Positions 43,671 through 52,555 of a stretch of 64,000 nt of DNA are shown piece after piece. The notes under the pieces were generated by a model. That model searched no databases. It saw nothing but the letters and a program-made list of their open reading frames with translations, and was not told where the DNA came from. The stretch spans positions 1 through 64,000 of the forward strand of contig CAZSNT010000040.1 in NCBI GenBank assembly GCA_964607765.1, in the 5' to 3' direction. The stretch's first letter is position 1. Each line of letters opens with the position of its first letter. The position numbers and the translations under genes were made by a program. This stretch comes from CAZSNT01 sp964607765 (GTDB lineage: Bacteria > Verrucomicrobiota > Lentisphaeria > Oligosphaerales > JABHEG01).

Positions 43671-44780
43671 TCAGACCACCGTATCGAAGCGGTGGACGGG
43701 CTCGGGCCGGCCCGGGCTCAGGCTCTGCAGGTGCGCGATGTCTGCGGTGAGGGCGGGGGAGGCATTGTCTGCGGCTTCCGAGAGGGCATCCTCGATGGTC
43801 CTGCGCAGCGACTCGGGATCCTGGTGCACGCGGGCATTGAGGATCAGCGCAGCCTGTGTTGCCGGGGCGCTGATCGCGCCCTGGATCCGGGGCGACTCGC
43901 CCGTGCTGGTGACGTTTGCGGACAGGGCACCCCCGCGCACGGACAGCAGCAGCTTGAGGTGCGCGATCTCCGCGGCGCCCGCGGCGAAGCGCGACTGAAG
44001 TCCGGCAAGAAGCTGTCGGCAGAACGCAGTCCAATCGGGCGGCTCTGCGGCATCGAGCTGCACGGTAGCGTTGAGCCAGCCCAGCACGGCCTCGCCGTCG
44101 GCGTAGCGATCGTAGTCGACCTCTGCAATGCGGCTGCCCGCGCCATCGGCATGTGTCACGCGGTCGAGCCACTCCTCCACGCCCCTGCCCTCGAGTGCGA
44201 ACATGGTCATCAGGCTCGCGTCCGGCAGATGCCGGCGCACAAGGTCCTGCAGCTCGGTCAGGTCGGCGTCACTGACCAGATCCACCTTGTTGAGCACGAT
44301 GATGTCCGCTTCTTCCAGTTGCTTCTCGAAGATGTAGGTCACGTTCGGCGGGAGTGACGCTGGAACATCCGGGTCCAGCGCCTCGCGCAACCGTTTGGGA
44401 TCGGCCAGGACGGTAAACGGGGCCACTCTGAACCAGTCGCCGTAGAGCTGCTTGCACGGCTGCAGAACGGTCGCAGAGATATCTGTGCAGCTGCCCACGG
44501 GTTCGCCCAGCAGAACGTCCGGCTTGAGCTCGTCCAGCAACGTCTCGGCTGCGTTGACCAAGTCGTCGAAGCGACAGCAGAAGCAGCCGCCGGCCACCTC
44601 CTGCACGGCCAACCCGTTGCGTTTGAGCAGGCCGGTGTCAACCAGGTCATCTGCCTGATCATTGGTAACCAGCCCCACGCGTTTGCCGCGCTGTGTCAAC
44701 CGCCGAGCTGTCTGCGCCAGCAGCGTCGTCTTGCCTGCGCCGAGGAATCCGCCGATAAAGATGAACGTCACATTCTGCAT
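43671..44780 (-). CDS. CobW/P47K-type G3E GTPase
   Basis: A 369-residue protein starting at ATG 44780, with GGAGA eight bases upstream. Walker A is IGGFLGAGKTTLL, the switch region carries GGCFCCRFDDL (CxCC-type metal site), and base recognition is NKVDLVSD. This is the COG0523 group of metallochaperones linked to cobalt, zinc or nitrile hydratase-type metal insertion. The C-terminal half is divergent from typical CobW_C. A 12-bp palindrome GCTGCATGCAGC lies 34 bp upstream, partly overlapping a possible TATGTT -10 box, and may be an operator. The metal is unknown; the UroD/corrinoid-like gene at 26.5 kb is not nearby. Confidence 0.85.
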   Translation of the reverse strand: MQNVTFIFIGGFLGAGKTTLLAQTARRLTQRGKRVGLVTNDQADDLVDTGLLKRNGLAVQEVAGGCFCCRFDDLVNAAETLLDELKPDVLLGEPVGSCTDISATVLQPCKQLYGDWFRVAPFTVLADPKRLREALDPDVPASLPPNVTYIFEKQLEEADIIVLNKVDLVSDADLTELQDLVRRHLPDASLMTMFALEGRGVEEWLDRVTHADGAGSRIAEVDYDRYADGEAVLGWLNATVQLDAAEPPDWTAFCRQLLAGLQSRFAAGAAEIAHLKLLLSVRGGALSANVTSTGESPRIQGAISAPATQAALILNARVHQDPESLRRTIEDALSEAADNASPALTADIAHLQSLSPGRPEPVHRFDTVV

Positions 44781-44996
44781 GGTGTGTTTCTCCGTAAGTG
44801 GCCCTGTAACATAGCTGCATGCAGCCGAGTCGGAATGTGACAGTGTGGAGATTTCGCGAACTCTCCGCGAGTCAGCGTCGATCCGCGGACCTTCCCGCCA
44901 TCACATGCAAATCATGATCGCGCGGCTGTTGCCCGGCTCTCCTGCCCCGGGTATCTTGTTCAGAACCGGCAACCCTAACCGAACGGCACCCGAATC

Positions 44997-47273
44997 GTGT
45001 CCCTGAGCATCGCCAAACCACTGCCTTGGCAACGCGTGCACTTCACCGGGATCGGTGGCGTGGGCATGTCGGGGTTGGCTCACATTCTCCTGGACTGGGG
45101 ATGCGCTGTCTCGGGTACGGACGAGAAGGACTCGGCTGCGCTCGACACGCTTCGGGCACGCGGCGCTGCGATTGATGTCGGGCACGCGGCCGGCCATGTG
45201 GCCGGGGCCGGCCTGCTGGTCCGCTCCAGCGCCGTACCGGAACAGAACCCTGAGGTGGTTGAGGCCCGACGGGCGGGGCTCGCGGTTGTCCGGCGTGGCG
45301 ATTTCCTTGCCGACCTGGCCACGCACTTCGACACGGTTGTGGCGATTGCCGGCTCGCACGGCAAGACAACGACCACGGCCATGCTTGCCCATCTACTGCG
45401 ATCGGCGGGCTTGTCGCCCGGGTTCCTGGTCGGCGGCGACGTGACCGGCTGGCTGCGGTCCGCCGGTGCGGGTGACGGGACGATTCTCGTGACCGAGGTG
45501 GATGAGAGCGACGGTACGCAGGCTGCACTTCACAGCGATCTGGCGCTGATCACGAACGTCGAGGACGATCACTGCTGGAGCCTGGGCGGCGTGCAGCAGT
45601 TGGAGGCCTGTTTCCGGCGTTTCGCCGAAGCCGCGGAAACGGTTATCGCATGGACGGATGCGAAGACTACGAGGCTGTTCTCGGACCTCGCCACCGTTCA
45701 CTGGCTCACCACAGACGACATCCGCCCCGACCTCTGCGTCCCGATGGGCGGCATCCACAACCGGTGCAATGCCATGCTGGCACTGCGTGCCGCAACACGG
45801 CTGGGCGTGCCGGTGGCGGACGCGTTGGCGGCCTTGCGCCGGTTCCCCGGCGTTGCCCGGCGTCTGACCGAGCGCTATCGGTCCCCCGACTCCAGGCTGG
45901 TCGTGGTCGAGGATTACGCGCATCACCCCACCGAGCTGCACGCAACGCTGCAGACGCTGCGCGAGCAGCATCCGCTACAAGCACTGGTTACGGTGTTCCA
46001 GCCGCATCGGTTCGAACGCATCCGGCGATACGCGAAGCAGTTCGGCGAAGCGCTTGGTTCCGGCTCGGATCGCGCCGTCATCGTGCGGCCGTTCGGGGCG
46101 TGGTGTGACGACCAGCACCTGGCGGATCCGCGTGACATCCTGGCCGCAGTTGGCGAGACGCCGGCCGAGTATTGGCAGGGGGACCTGACCGAACTCGGCA
46201 AGACGCTGGGCGGGGAGCTGCGCGCGATCGAGCGAGGCGCCGTGGCGGCCGTCATCGGCGCGGGCGATGTCTGTGAGGTGATCGCGCCGCTCCGCAACCA
46301 CCTCACCTCGGCCGACTTGGCAGAGCTCGGCGAGCAGCTCTGCCAGTGCCCGGACACGGACATCAGTGTGAACACGCCCTGGTCCGCCCTGACGACATTG
46401 GGGATCGGCCGGGCATGCCCGTTGCTGATCCGGCCTCGAGCTGTGGAAGCCGTCCAGGGGGGCCTTGCCTTGCTGTCTGCGCACAACGTTCCCATACTGC
46501 CCCTCGGCACGGGCAGCAACGTGGCGGGTACGGACGATGCGGAATTCCAGGCGGCGTTACAGCTTTGCAGCGCCGACTTCACGCGCTGCGACATTGGCGC
46601 CGGTGCGGCCACGGTCGGCGCGGGTGTGCCCCTGCAACGTGCCGTCCGAGCCCTGGCTCGAGCCGGCGTCTTGCCCGAGGGGTTGGCGGCCCTGGCCTGG
46701 ATTCCGGGAACTGTCGGGGGCGCCGTGGCGATGAACGCCGGAGCGGACGGTGCCGAGATGGCTCTGTACGTGGAGAGCGTCGAGGGAGTCGATCCGGCCG
46801 GTGACTTGTGGCATGCGGACGGCAGTGCCATGCCTTGGCGCTACCGTTGCGGGGGCGTGCCGGAGGGGGTAGTCGTCACGTGCGTACGGCTGCGTCTCGG
46901 CAAGATGACGCCGGAGCGGGCGCTCTCGGCGATCGAGGCGGCAGGCCGTGCGCGACTCGCACGGCAGCCGAGAGGCCACAGCGCAGGCAGCGTGTTCCGC
47001 AACCCGAAAGGTGATTCGGCGGGCAGGCTTCTGGACGCGGCCGGATGCAAAGGTCACCAAATCGGCTGCTGCTCGATCAGCTCGAAGCACGCCAACTTCA
47101 TTCTGGCGGAGTCGGGGGCCGCGGAGAGCGACTTCGTGGACCTGCTTCTCGACGCGCAACGGCGCGTGTATCATCGCACCGGCGTGGTCCTCGATCCCGA
47201 AGTCGAGCTGGTCGGGTCCGTCAGCGCGCAACGCGTTTGGCGGCAGACTGCGCTGCTGCGGGAGGCCCAGTAA
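44997..47273 (+). CDS. murC-murB: MurC-MurB fusion: UDP-MurNAc-L-alanine ligase / UDP-MurNAc dehydrogenase
   Basis: A 758-residue protein starting at GTG 44997. Residues 1-455 are MurC: FTGIGGVGMSGLAHILL, ATP loop AGSHGKTTTTAML, EVDESDGT and EDYAHHPTEL. Residues 460-758 are MurB: LPLGTGSNVAGTD (FAD-binding), LAWIPGTVGGAVAMNAG, GSVFRNPKGDSAG (the serine proton donor strand) and HANFI. The two enzymes act two steps apart by one intermediate (MurB makes UDP-MurNAc, MurC adds L-Ala), so the fusion joins consecutive reactions in the cytoplasm. It stands outside any dcw cluster in this window. Its 3' end overlaps the convergent cysteine desulfurase gene by 53 bp. Confidence 0.9.
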   Translation: MSLSIAKPLPWQRVHFTGIGGVGMSGLAHILLDWGCAVSGTDEKDSAALDTLRARGAAIDVGHAAGHVAGAGLLVRSSAVPEQNPEVVEARRAGLAVVRRGDFLADLATHFDTVVAIAGSHGKTTTTAMLAHLLRSAGLSPGFLVGGDVTGWLRSAGAGDGTILVTEVDESDGTQAALHSDLALITNVEDDHCWSLGGVQQLEACFRRFAEAAETVIAWTDAKTTRLFSDLATVHWLTTDDIRPDLCVPMGGIHNRCNAMLALRAATRLGVPVADALAALRRFPGVARRLTERYRSPDSRLVVVEDYAHHPTELHATLQTLREQHPLQALVTVFQPHRFERIRRYAKQFGEALGSGSDRAVIVRPFGAWCDDQHLADPRDILAAVGETPAEYWQGDLTELGKTLGGELRAIERGAVAAVIGAGDVCEVIAPLRNHLTSADLAELGEQLCQCPDTDISVNTPWSALTTLGIGRACPLLIRPRAVEAVQGGLALLSAHNVPILPLGTGSNVAGTDDAEFQAALQLCSADFTRCDIGAGAATVGAGVPLQRAVRALARAGVLPEGLAALAWIPGTVGGAVAMNAGADGAEMALYVESVEGVDPAGDLWHADGSAMPWRYRCGGVPEGVVVTCVRLRLGKMTPERALSAIEAAGRARLARQPRGHSAGSVFRNPKGDSAGRLLDAAGCKGHQIGCCSISSKHANFILAESGAAESDFVDLLLDAQRRVYHRTGVVLDPEVELVGSVSAQRVWRQTALLREAQ

Positions 47274-48474
47274 CGAAACAACTGCAATCCTCGTCGCACC
47301 CGCCGACATCCTCAGGCGCGGTGACGAGCTTGATCTTCTCAACCGTCTCCCGGACACGCTCCGCGGCCCGATGCGCCACGCCCAGCCCGAGGTCCGGTCC
47401 CCAGGAGAGGCGGACGGTGCAGTGAGCGGCCGTGTCGCTCAACCCCATCGCGGTCAGCACACGCGAGGGCTTCTTCGAGTGGCTGGCGCAAGCCGAGCCG
47501 GTGCCGACGTAGATCCCCTCGACACTCAGCGCAAGACTCACGCTCATGGCATCGGCATGGAGCAGGCAGATGCTCACCGTGTTAGGGAGCCGCGCGGCAC
47601 GGTGCCCGTTGATGCGCGCCATCGGGATGCGCTGCGCCAGACGATCGAACACATCGCGAACGGCGAGATTGGCCGCCTGGTTCGTTTCGAGGTCGCGGTG
47701 TGCGATCTGCGCAGCCTTGCCCATGGCGAAAATGCCGGGCACATTCTCGGTCCCCGCCCGCAGACCGCCCTCCTGGTGGCCGCCCTGTTGGATCCACTCC
47801 AGCACTGACCGGTCCCTGACCACCAACGCGCCTGCGCCCTTCAGGCCGCCGAACTTGTGGGCGGACAGCCCATAGAAGTCGCAACCGACGTCCTCCACAC
47901 TGACAGCGATCTTGCCGACGGCCTGCACCCCGTCCACGTGGAACAGCACGCCGCGCCGCCTGCAGAGGCGTGCCACCTGCTCAACCGGCTGGACAACGCC
48001 TGTCTCATTGTTGGCGTGCATGAGCGAAACCAGCAACGTATCGGGCCGGATGGCAGCCGCCACCGCATCCGGATCCACGCGGCCAAGTCGATCGACGGGC
48101 ACCACGGTAAGGTCGGCGCCGCGGCTATGGAGCCAAGCGGCCGTTTCCCAGACGCACGGGTGCTCGACGGCGCTGACCACCATGTGCGACCGGCCCTGGC
48201 CGGCGGCGTGGCTGAAAGCTCCTCTCAGGGCCAGGTTGCTCGCCTCCGTGCCGCCGCTGGTGAACACGATGCAGTCCGGATTGCAGCCGGCAAGGTGAGC
48301 AACGTGCTCGCGCGCCGCGTCGAGAACGCCGCGAGCCTGCTGCCCCAGCGCATACGGAGCAGACGGGTTGCCGAAGAACTCGCTGAGCATGGGGCCAAGC
48401 GCCTCGGTGACCTCGGGCCGGACGGGAGCCGTGGCGTTGTAATCGAGATAGATCTGCGGATCAGCGAAAGACAC
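47221..48474 (-). CDS. Cysteine desulfurase (NifS/IscS-type)
   Basis: A 417-residue PLP enzyme starting at GTG 48474, with GGAG eight bases upstream. It removes sulfur from cysteine for Fe-S and thio-cofactor synthesis. Motifs are YLDYNATAPVRPEV, FTSGGTEASNLALRG, HANNETGV, FHVDGVQ, SAHKFGGLKG (PLP lysine) and GSACASHSKKPSRV (persulfide cysteine). The short catalytic loop and extra C-terminal cysteines (GGCDEDCSCF) resemble the NifS-like group I. It is the last gene of the minus-strand run starting at 52555 and overlaps murCB tail to tail. No IscU-type scaffold is present here. Confidence 0.9.
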   Translation of the reverse strand: MSFADPQIYLDYNATAPVRPEVTEALGPMLSEFFGNPSAPYALGQQARGVLDAAREHVAHLAGCNPDCIVFTSGGTEASNLALRGAFSHAAGQGRSHMVVSAVEHPCVWETAAWLHSRGADLTVVPVDRLGRVDPDAVAAAIRPDTLLVSLMHANNETGVVQPVEQVARLCRRRGVLFHVDGVQAVGKIAVSVEDVGCDFYGLSAHKFGGLKGAGALVVRDRSVLEWIQQGGHQEGGLRAGTENVPGIFAMGKAAQIAHRDLETNQAANLAVRDVFDRLAQRIPMARINGHRAARLPNTVSICLLHADAMSVSLALSVEGIYVGTGSACASHSKKPSRVLTAMGLSDTAAHCTVRLSWGPDLGLGVAHRAAERVRETVEKIKLVTAPEDVGGCDEDCSCFVTGPPAAAQSAAKRVAR

Positions 48475-48511
48475 GTTGCTCGCTCCGGTATTGCCGCCGA
48501 CGCGGTCGCGG

Positions 48512-49420
48512 TCAGACTGTCAGGTTGCCAACAAGAGACGTCCAGGACGGGTCGTGGTCGCGCAGCCGCTGCTGAGCCAGGCCGTGGTCCGTGTTGGCGT
48601 AGCAATAGGTGCAGCCGAAGCCGCAGGTATTGGCTACACCTATGTCCGTGCTGCGGTGGCACAGGCAGCCGCTGCGCAACTTGTGTCGCGCCTGGGACAC
48701 CGGTCTCCCGGATATGGCGGCCAGCAGTTCAGCATCGACGCAACGGCCCGGTTCGGCCCCGTGCACGGCAAGCCGCGGTTCAGCGCACGTCTGCACGCGC
48801 AGTCCGGCAGCGTGGGCTTTCCCAGCCATCCACGCCAGCAATCCCGAATAGGTCTCGGGGTCATAGGACACGGTCTGGTGTCCTTCGGTTGCACGGCGCC
48901 GTGCCTGCGGGTAAGGATCAACGGCGCTGAGGATCACCGTTCTCGTGCGGCCGCAGAGCCGTTCGAGGAGCGCCGCGAAATTCTCCCGGTGCCACGCAGC
49001 GGAAACATGCGGGTGCGCGTGCAGGACGGGGTCGTAACGCCAGATCACGCGTTCGGGACCAAGCCGTTGCGACAGCGCTGCGAACGTGCGCACGGCGCTG
49101 TCTGTGGTCGGGCAGCGTGGATCGATGCTGCGCGGGTAGCCAATAACTGTGTAGAGGAAGTAGTACGCGTAACCGGCGCTATCGAGCGCGTCCAGATGCG
49201 GCAGAAGCGGCCGCGCATTCCGCGTCCAGAACACGATGCCTGCCACGGCCTCGGGACGCAGATCGACCCGGTGGACGCGGGTGGGACACATGGGGTTCGG
49301 GTACGTACAGAACCCGGCCTCGAGTCGGCGCAGGAACCAGCGTGTGTAGAACGCCGGAATGTCAGTGCGGCGGCTGGCTGATATGATCCGACGCTGTGTT
49401 GGCGGTGCGGATACCGTCAT
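48512..49420 (-). CDS. DUF1848 family protein
   Basis: A 302-residue protein starting at ATG 49420 without a strong ribosome-binding site. It opens with IISASRRTDIPAFYTRWFL and ends with the cysteine cluster CLCHRSTDIGVANTCGFGCTY followed by CYA. The CxxGCxYC pattern resembles iron-sulfur binding sites, but the protein is not a radical-SAM enzyme of normal layout. Other conserved blocks are GIVFWTRNARPL and VIWRYDPVL. The biochemical role is unknown. It is 37 bp upstream of the cysteine desulfurase, which could supply sulfur for its cluster. Confidence 0.8.
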   Translation of the reverse strand: MTVSAPPTQRRIISASRRTDIPAFYTRWFLRRLEAGFCTYPNPMCPTRVHRVDLRPEAVAGIVFWTRNARPLLPHLDALDSAGYAYYFLYTVIGYPRSIDPRCPTTDSAVRTFAALSQRLGPERVIWRYDPVLHAHPHVSAAWHRENFAALLERLCGRTRTVILSAVDPYPQARRRATEGHQTVSYDPETYSGLLAWMAGKAHAAGLRVQTCAEPRLAVHGAEPGRCVDAELLAAISGRPVSQARHKLRSGCLCHRSTDIGVANTCGFGCTYCYANTDHGLAQQRLRDHDPSWTSLVGNLTV

Positions 49421-49505
49421 GAGTGCGCTACCGTGAGACCGAGCGCCAACAGATGGCAAAGCCGGCCAACGGATGCCGGAGGGCCGGGCGCCAACGGATA
49501 TCGGC

Positions 49506-51158
49506 TCACACCTGCCCAATGACGCTGGGATCGTAGTCTTCCGGCGCCTCGAAGCCGAGCAGGTTCATACACAGCGCCGCAAGACTGCTGATTCCCAACC
49601 CCTCGCCCAACTCAGTGCTGTAGTCGGCCTGGTATTCGGGGTCGTAGATGATGCAGGGCACGGGATTGAGGGAGTGGGCTGTCTTCACCTTCTTCTTCCC
49701 GTCCTCGACCTTGACCGCGCCGGTCTTCTTGTCGTGCTCGAACATATCGTCCGCATTGCCGTGGTCCGCGCTCACGACCATGACACCCCCGGCCGCCTCA
49801 ATGGCAGACCGCAGCCGGCCGAGACAGAGGTCAACGGTCTCGACGCCGATCTGCGCGGCCTGGTAGACACCGGTGTGTCCCACCATGTCGCCGTTGGCGA
49901 AGTTCAGGCGGATGAAATCGTAGGCCCCCGATTCGATGGCTTCGAGAACGGCCTCCGTGATGTCGGCTGCCTTCATCCACGGCCGTTGTTCGAAAGGCAC
50001 GATGTCTGACGGGACTTCCAGATAGTCCTCGAGTGTCTCATCGATCTTGCCCGAACGGTTGCCGTTGAAAAAATAGGTAACGTGCCCGTACTTCTGCGTT
50101 TCACTCACGGCCATGGAGCGAACACCCTCGTTACAGAGGAACTCGCCCACGGTACGGTTGATCGCCGGCGGCGAAACCAGGAACGTCTTGGGCACGTGCA
50201 GGTCGCCGTCGTACTCCATCATGCCGGCGTAGAGCACGTCGGGCCGCACGCCGCGATCGAAGTAAGGGAACTCGTCGTCCTCGAACGCCATGGAGATCTC
50301 GATGGCCCGGTCGCCGCGGAAGTTATAGAAAACCACCGAGTCGCCGTCCACGATCGAACCGACCGGCTGCCCGTCCTCGGCGATGACGAACGGCGGCAGG
50401 TCCTGATCGATCGCGCCCGTCTCGGCACGCAGTGTCTCGATCGCTTCGCGTGCACTGCCGAACAGCCGGCCTTTGCCATGAACGTGCGTGTCCCAACCCC
50501 GCTCCACTATCTGCCAGTTGGCCTGGTACCGGTCCATGGTAATGAACATCCTGCCGCCGCCGGACGCGATGCGGTAGTCCACTGCGCCGTCCCGGTTCAG
50601 TTCGGCAAGGAACGTCTCGAAGGGGTCGATGTACTCCAGTGCAGACGTCTCACCCACATCCCGCCCATCCAAGAGCGGATGCACACGCGCTCGCGCCACC
50701 CCGTCCGCCTTCGCCTGTCTCAGCATGGCTTGCAGGTGTGCGATATTGCTGTGCACGTTACCGTCGGAGAACAAACCGATGAAGTGCAGTGTCGAGTCGT
50801 TGTCAAGACAGTTGGCCACCAGTCGGCGCCACGTGTCACCGGCGAACATGGCGCCGCTGTCGATCGAGGCGTTGACCAGCATGGCGCCCTGATCGAAGAC
50901 GCGCCCTGAGCCGATAGCGTTGTGCCCCACCTCGCTGTTGCCCATGTCGTCATCGCTGGGCAGCCCAACGGCGCGACCGTGCGCTTTCAGCTTCGTGTTC
51001 GGACAATTCGCGTGCAGCCAATCCAGGGTCGGTGTCAAGGCTGTCCGGACCGCGTCGCCCTCGGTGTGCTTGCCGTATCCGACGCCGTCCATGATCGCGA
51101 GCAGCAGTGGCCCACGCCGTCCTTTGAACCCGGGCAGTTTCTTCAAGCGTTCCAGCAT
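49506..51158 (-). CDS. gpmI: 2,3-bisphosphoglycerate-independent phosphoglycerate mutase
   Basis: A 550-residue enzyme starting at ATG 51158 with AAGGAG upstream. It interconverts 3- and 2-phosphoglycerate using two Mn ions and a phosphoserine. Motifs: LAIMDGVGYGKHTEGDAV (first metal site), DDDMGNSEVGHNAIGSGR (catalytic serine), the inserted phosphotransferase domain with HPLLDGRDVGETSA, FNFRGDRA-type VFYNFRGDRAIE, NFANGDMVGHTG and VSADHGNADDM (second metal site). The slightly long length and an EHDKKTGAVKVEDGKKK insert are normal for some lineages. It is 9 bp downstream of the ThuA-like gene. Confidence 0.92.
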   Translation of the reverse strand: MLERLKKLPGFKGRRGPLLLAIMDGVGYGKHTEGDAVRTALTPTLDWLHANCPNTKLKAHGRAVGLPSDDDMGNSEVGHNAIGSGRVFDQGAMLVNASIDSGAMFAGDTWRRLVANCLDNDSTLHFIGLFSDGNVHSNIAHLQAMLRQAKADGVARARVHPLLDGRDVGETSALEYIDPFETFLAELNRDGAVDYRIASGGGRMFITMDRYQANWQIVERGWDTHVHGKGRLFGSAREAIETLRAETGAIDQDLPPFVIAEDGQPVGSIVDGDSVVFYNFRGDRAIEISMAFEDDEFPYFDRGVRPDVLYAGMMEYDGDLHVPKTFLVSPPAINRTVGEFLCNEGVRSMAVSETQKYGHVTYFFNGNRSGKIDETLEDYLEVPSDIVPFEQRPWMKAADITEAVLEAIESGAYDFIRLNFANGDMVGHTGVYQAAQIGVETVDLCLGRLRSAIEAAGGVMVVSADHGNADDMFEHDKKTGAVKVEDGKKKVKTAHSLNPVPCIIYDPEYQADYSTELGEGLGISSLAALCMNLLGFEAPEDYDPSVIGQV

Positions 51159-51167
51159 GGTGTCTCC

Positions 51168-51818
51168 TTAGCGGGCCGCCCACAGCATGCCGCGTCGAAC
51201 AATCTCTTTGAGCTCGGGGACGTCGAAGTCCTTGGCTACGTGGCCGAGGGACGTGTAGAACACGCGGCCCTGACCGTACATCCGCTTCCAGACCGCCGGC
51301 ATCACGCAGTCCTTGATCCAGTGAATGCCGCCGTGCTCACCGCAGAACGTAGTGGTGGCGAGTACTTCATTGCTGGGGTCGACGTGCATGTAGTACTGTT
51401 CGGAGCACATACGAAAATCGCTGAGTCCGGCCGTGATCGGGTCTTCGTGGTCGATGATGTTCACGTCGTATTCGACAATGCCGCCCGGGTGACTCACCCA
51501 CTGCCCGCCGACCATGAACTGGTACCCGACGTTGTCGCGGAACGAGTCGCCCATGCCGCCGTGCCACCCGGCGATGCCCACGCCGCCGCGGATGGCGGCC
51601 AGCAGCCCTTTGCACTGTTCGCCGGAGATCTGGCCCATCGTCCACAACGGCACAACGAGACTGAGGGAAGCCATCTTCTCTTCGTCGAGGTACGCGTCCA
51701 GGCTCTCCGCGATCTCGACATCGAACCCTTCCGCCTCCAAGACCGGATGGAATACATCAACGCACTCTTTGGGCTCGTGCCCATTCCAGCCGCCCCACAC
51801 CATCAACGCTTTTCTCAT
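51168..51818 (-). CDS. ThuA-like domain protein
   Basis: A 216-residue protein starting at ATG 51818 with AAGGAA upstream. It has a flavodoxin/class I glutamine amidotransferase-like fold: MVWGGWNGHEPKECVDVF, GVGIAGWHGGMGDSF, GGQWVSHPGG and GRVFYTSLGH are hallmarks of the ThuA family (PF06283). The family is tied to trehalose and sugar-keto metabolism but lacks a confirmed reaction; the catalytic cysteine of amidotransferases is absent. It sits between the creatininase-like and gpmI genes (20 and 9 bp), suggesting an operon. Confidence 0.85.
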   Translation of the reverse strand: MRKALMVWGGWNGHEPKECVDVFHPVLEAEGFDVEIAESLDAYLDEEKMASLSLVVPLWTMGQISGEQCKGLLAAIRGGVGIAGWHGGMGDSFRDNVGYQFMVGGQWVSHPGGIVEYDVNIIDHEDPITAGLSDFRMCSEQYYMHVDPSNEVLATTTFCGEHGGIHWIKDCVMPAVWKRMYGQGRVFYTSLGHVAKDFDVPELKEIVRRGMLWAAR

Positions 51819-51838
51819 CGAGCACAGTTCCTTCCGGA

Positions 51839-52555
51839 CTAATCCCCGGTGGCGATCTCCACCGGCCAGTTCTCTTGCGCTTCCTGCAGCAGGCCACGCA
51901 CTCTGGGTGCCGCCTGCGCCACAAATGTCTCGGCCAACATCCGCCCGTGTTCGGCTGATGCCTCTTTCGCGTTCGGCGTACAGCCGTCGCGGCCCAGCAT
52001 GAGCTCGCTCTGGGGCAGCCGCGACAGGTCGACCAAATCCGGCCTGAAATGCATCATCAGCGACGTCTCGTTCTTGCCGGCATGGTCGCCGCCGCTTACG
52101 TCGGCCCACGATGCGGGTTCGTAGTCGGTAATGGCCAACACGCGCGGATACCGGTGCTTCTCGGTGAAACGCTCCACACCGGCTTTCACCGCTTCGACAT
52201 GCTTGCCGCCGTAGTGGCCCATGATGACGACCGTCACCTTGAAGCCCTCGTCGTATAGGTTCTCAAGGTGTTCGTACACGAACCGGGTAACCAGGTCCTT
52301 CGAGAACTCGAACGTGTGCCTGAACCCGACCCACGGCTTCATGGTCTGGTACCCGCAGTAAACGGGCGGCAGGACCACGCCCCCGGTTGCCTCACACAGC
52401 GCCAAAGTCATGGCGTAGGCCTTGAGCGTGTCCAATCCGACCGGGTTGTGCACGCCGTGCCACTCGTGTGAACCCCACACCAAGTATGCCACGGGACACT
52501 GCCGCAGCACTGCGTTGATCTGGTGAGGCCGCATTTCCTCGTATTTCATCGCCAT
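51839..52555 (-). CDS. Creatininase-family amidohydrolase
   Basis: A 238-residue protein. I chose ATG 52555 with GGGGAG just upstream; ATG 52549 (MKYEEM) is equally possible. Metal-ligand motifs of the family are WGSHEWHGVHNPVGLDTLKA, VIMGHYGGKHVEAV and HAGKNETSLMM. Family members open cyclic amides or remove formyl groups (creatininase, ArfB, MftE). The exact substrate is unclear. It is the first gene of the minus-strand run through the cysteine desulfurase, and a 449-bp region separates it from the divergent RpiB-SHMT gene. Confidence 0.85.
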   Translation of the reverse strand: MAMKYEEMRPHQINAVLRQCPVAYLVWGSHEWHGVHNPVGLDTLKAYAMTLALCEATGGVVLPPVYCGYQTMKPWVGFRHTFEFSKDLVTRFVYEHLENLYDEGFKVTVVIMGHYGGKHVEAVKAGVERFTEKHRYPRVLAITDYEPASWADVSGGDHAGKNETSLMMHFRPDLVDLSRLPQSELMLGRDGCTPNAKEASAEHGRMLAETFVAQAAPRVRGLLQEAQENWPVEIATGD

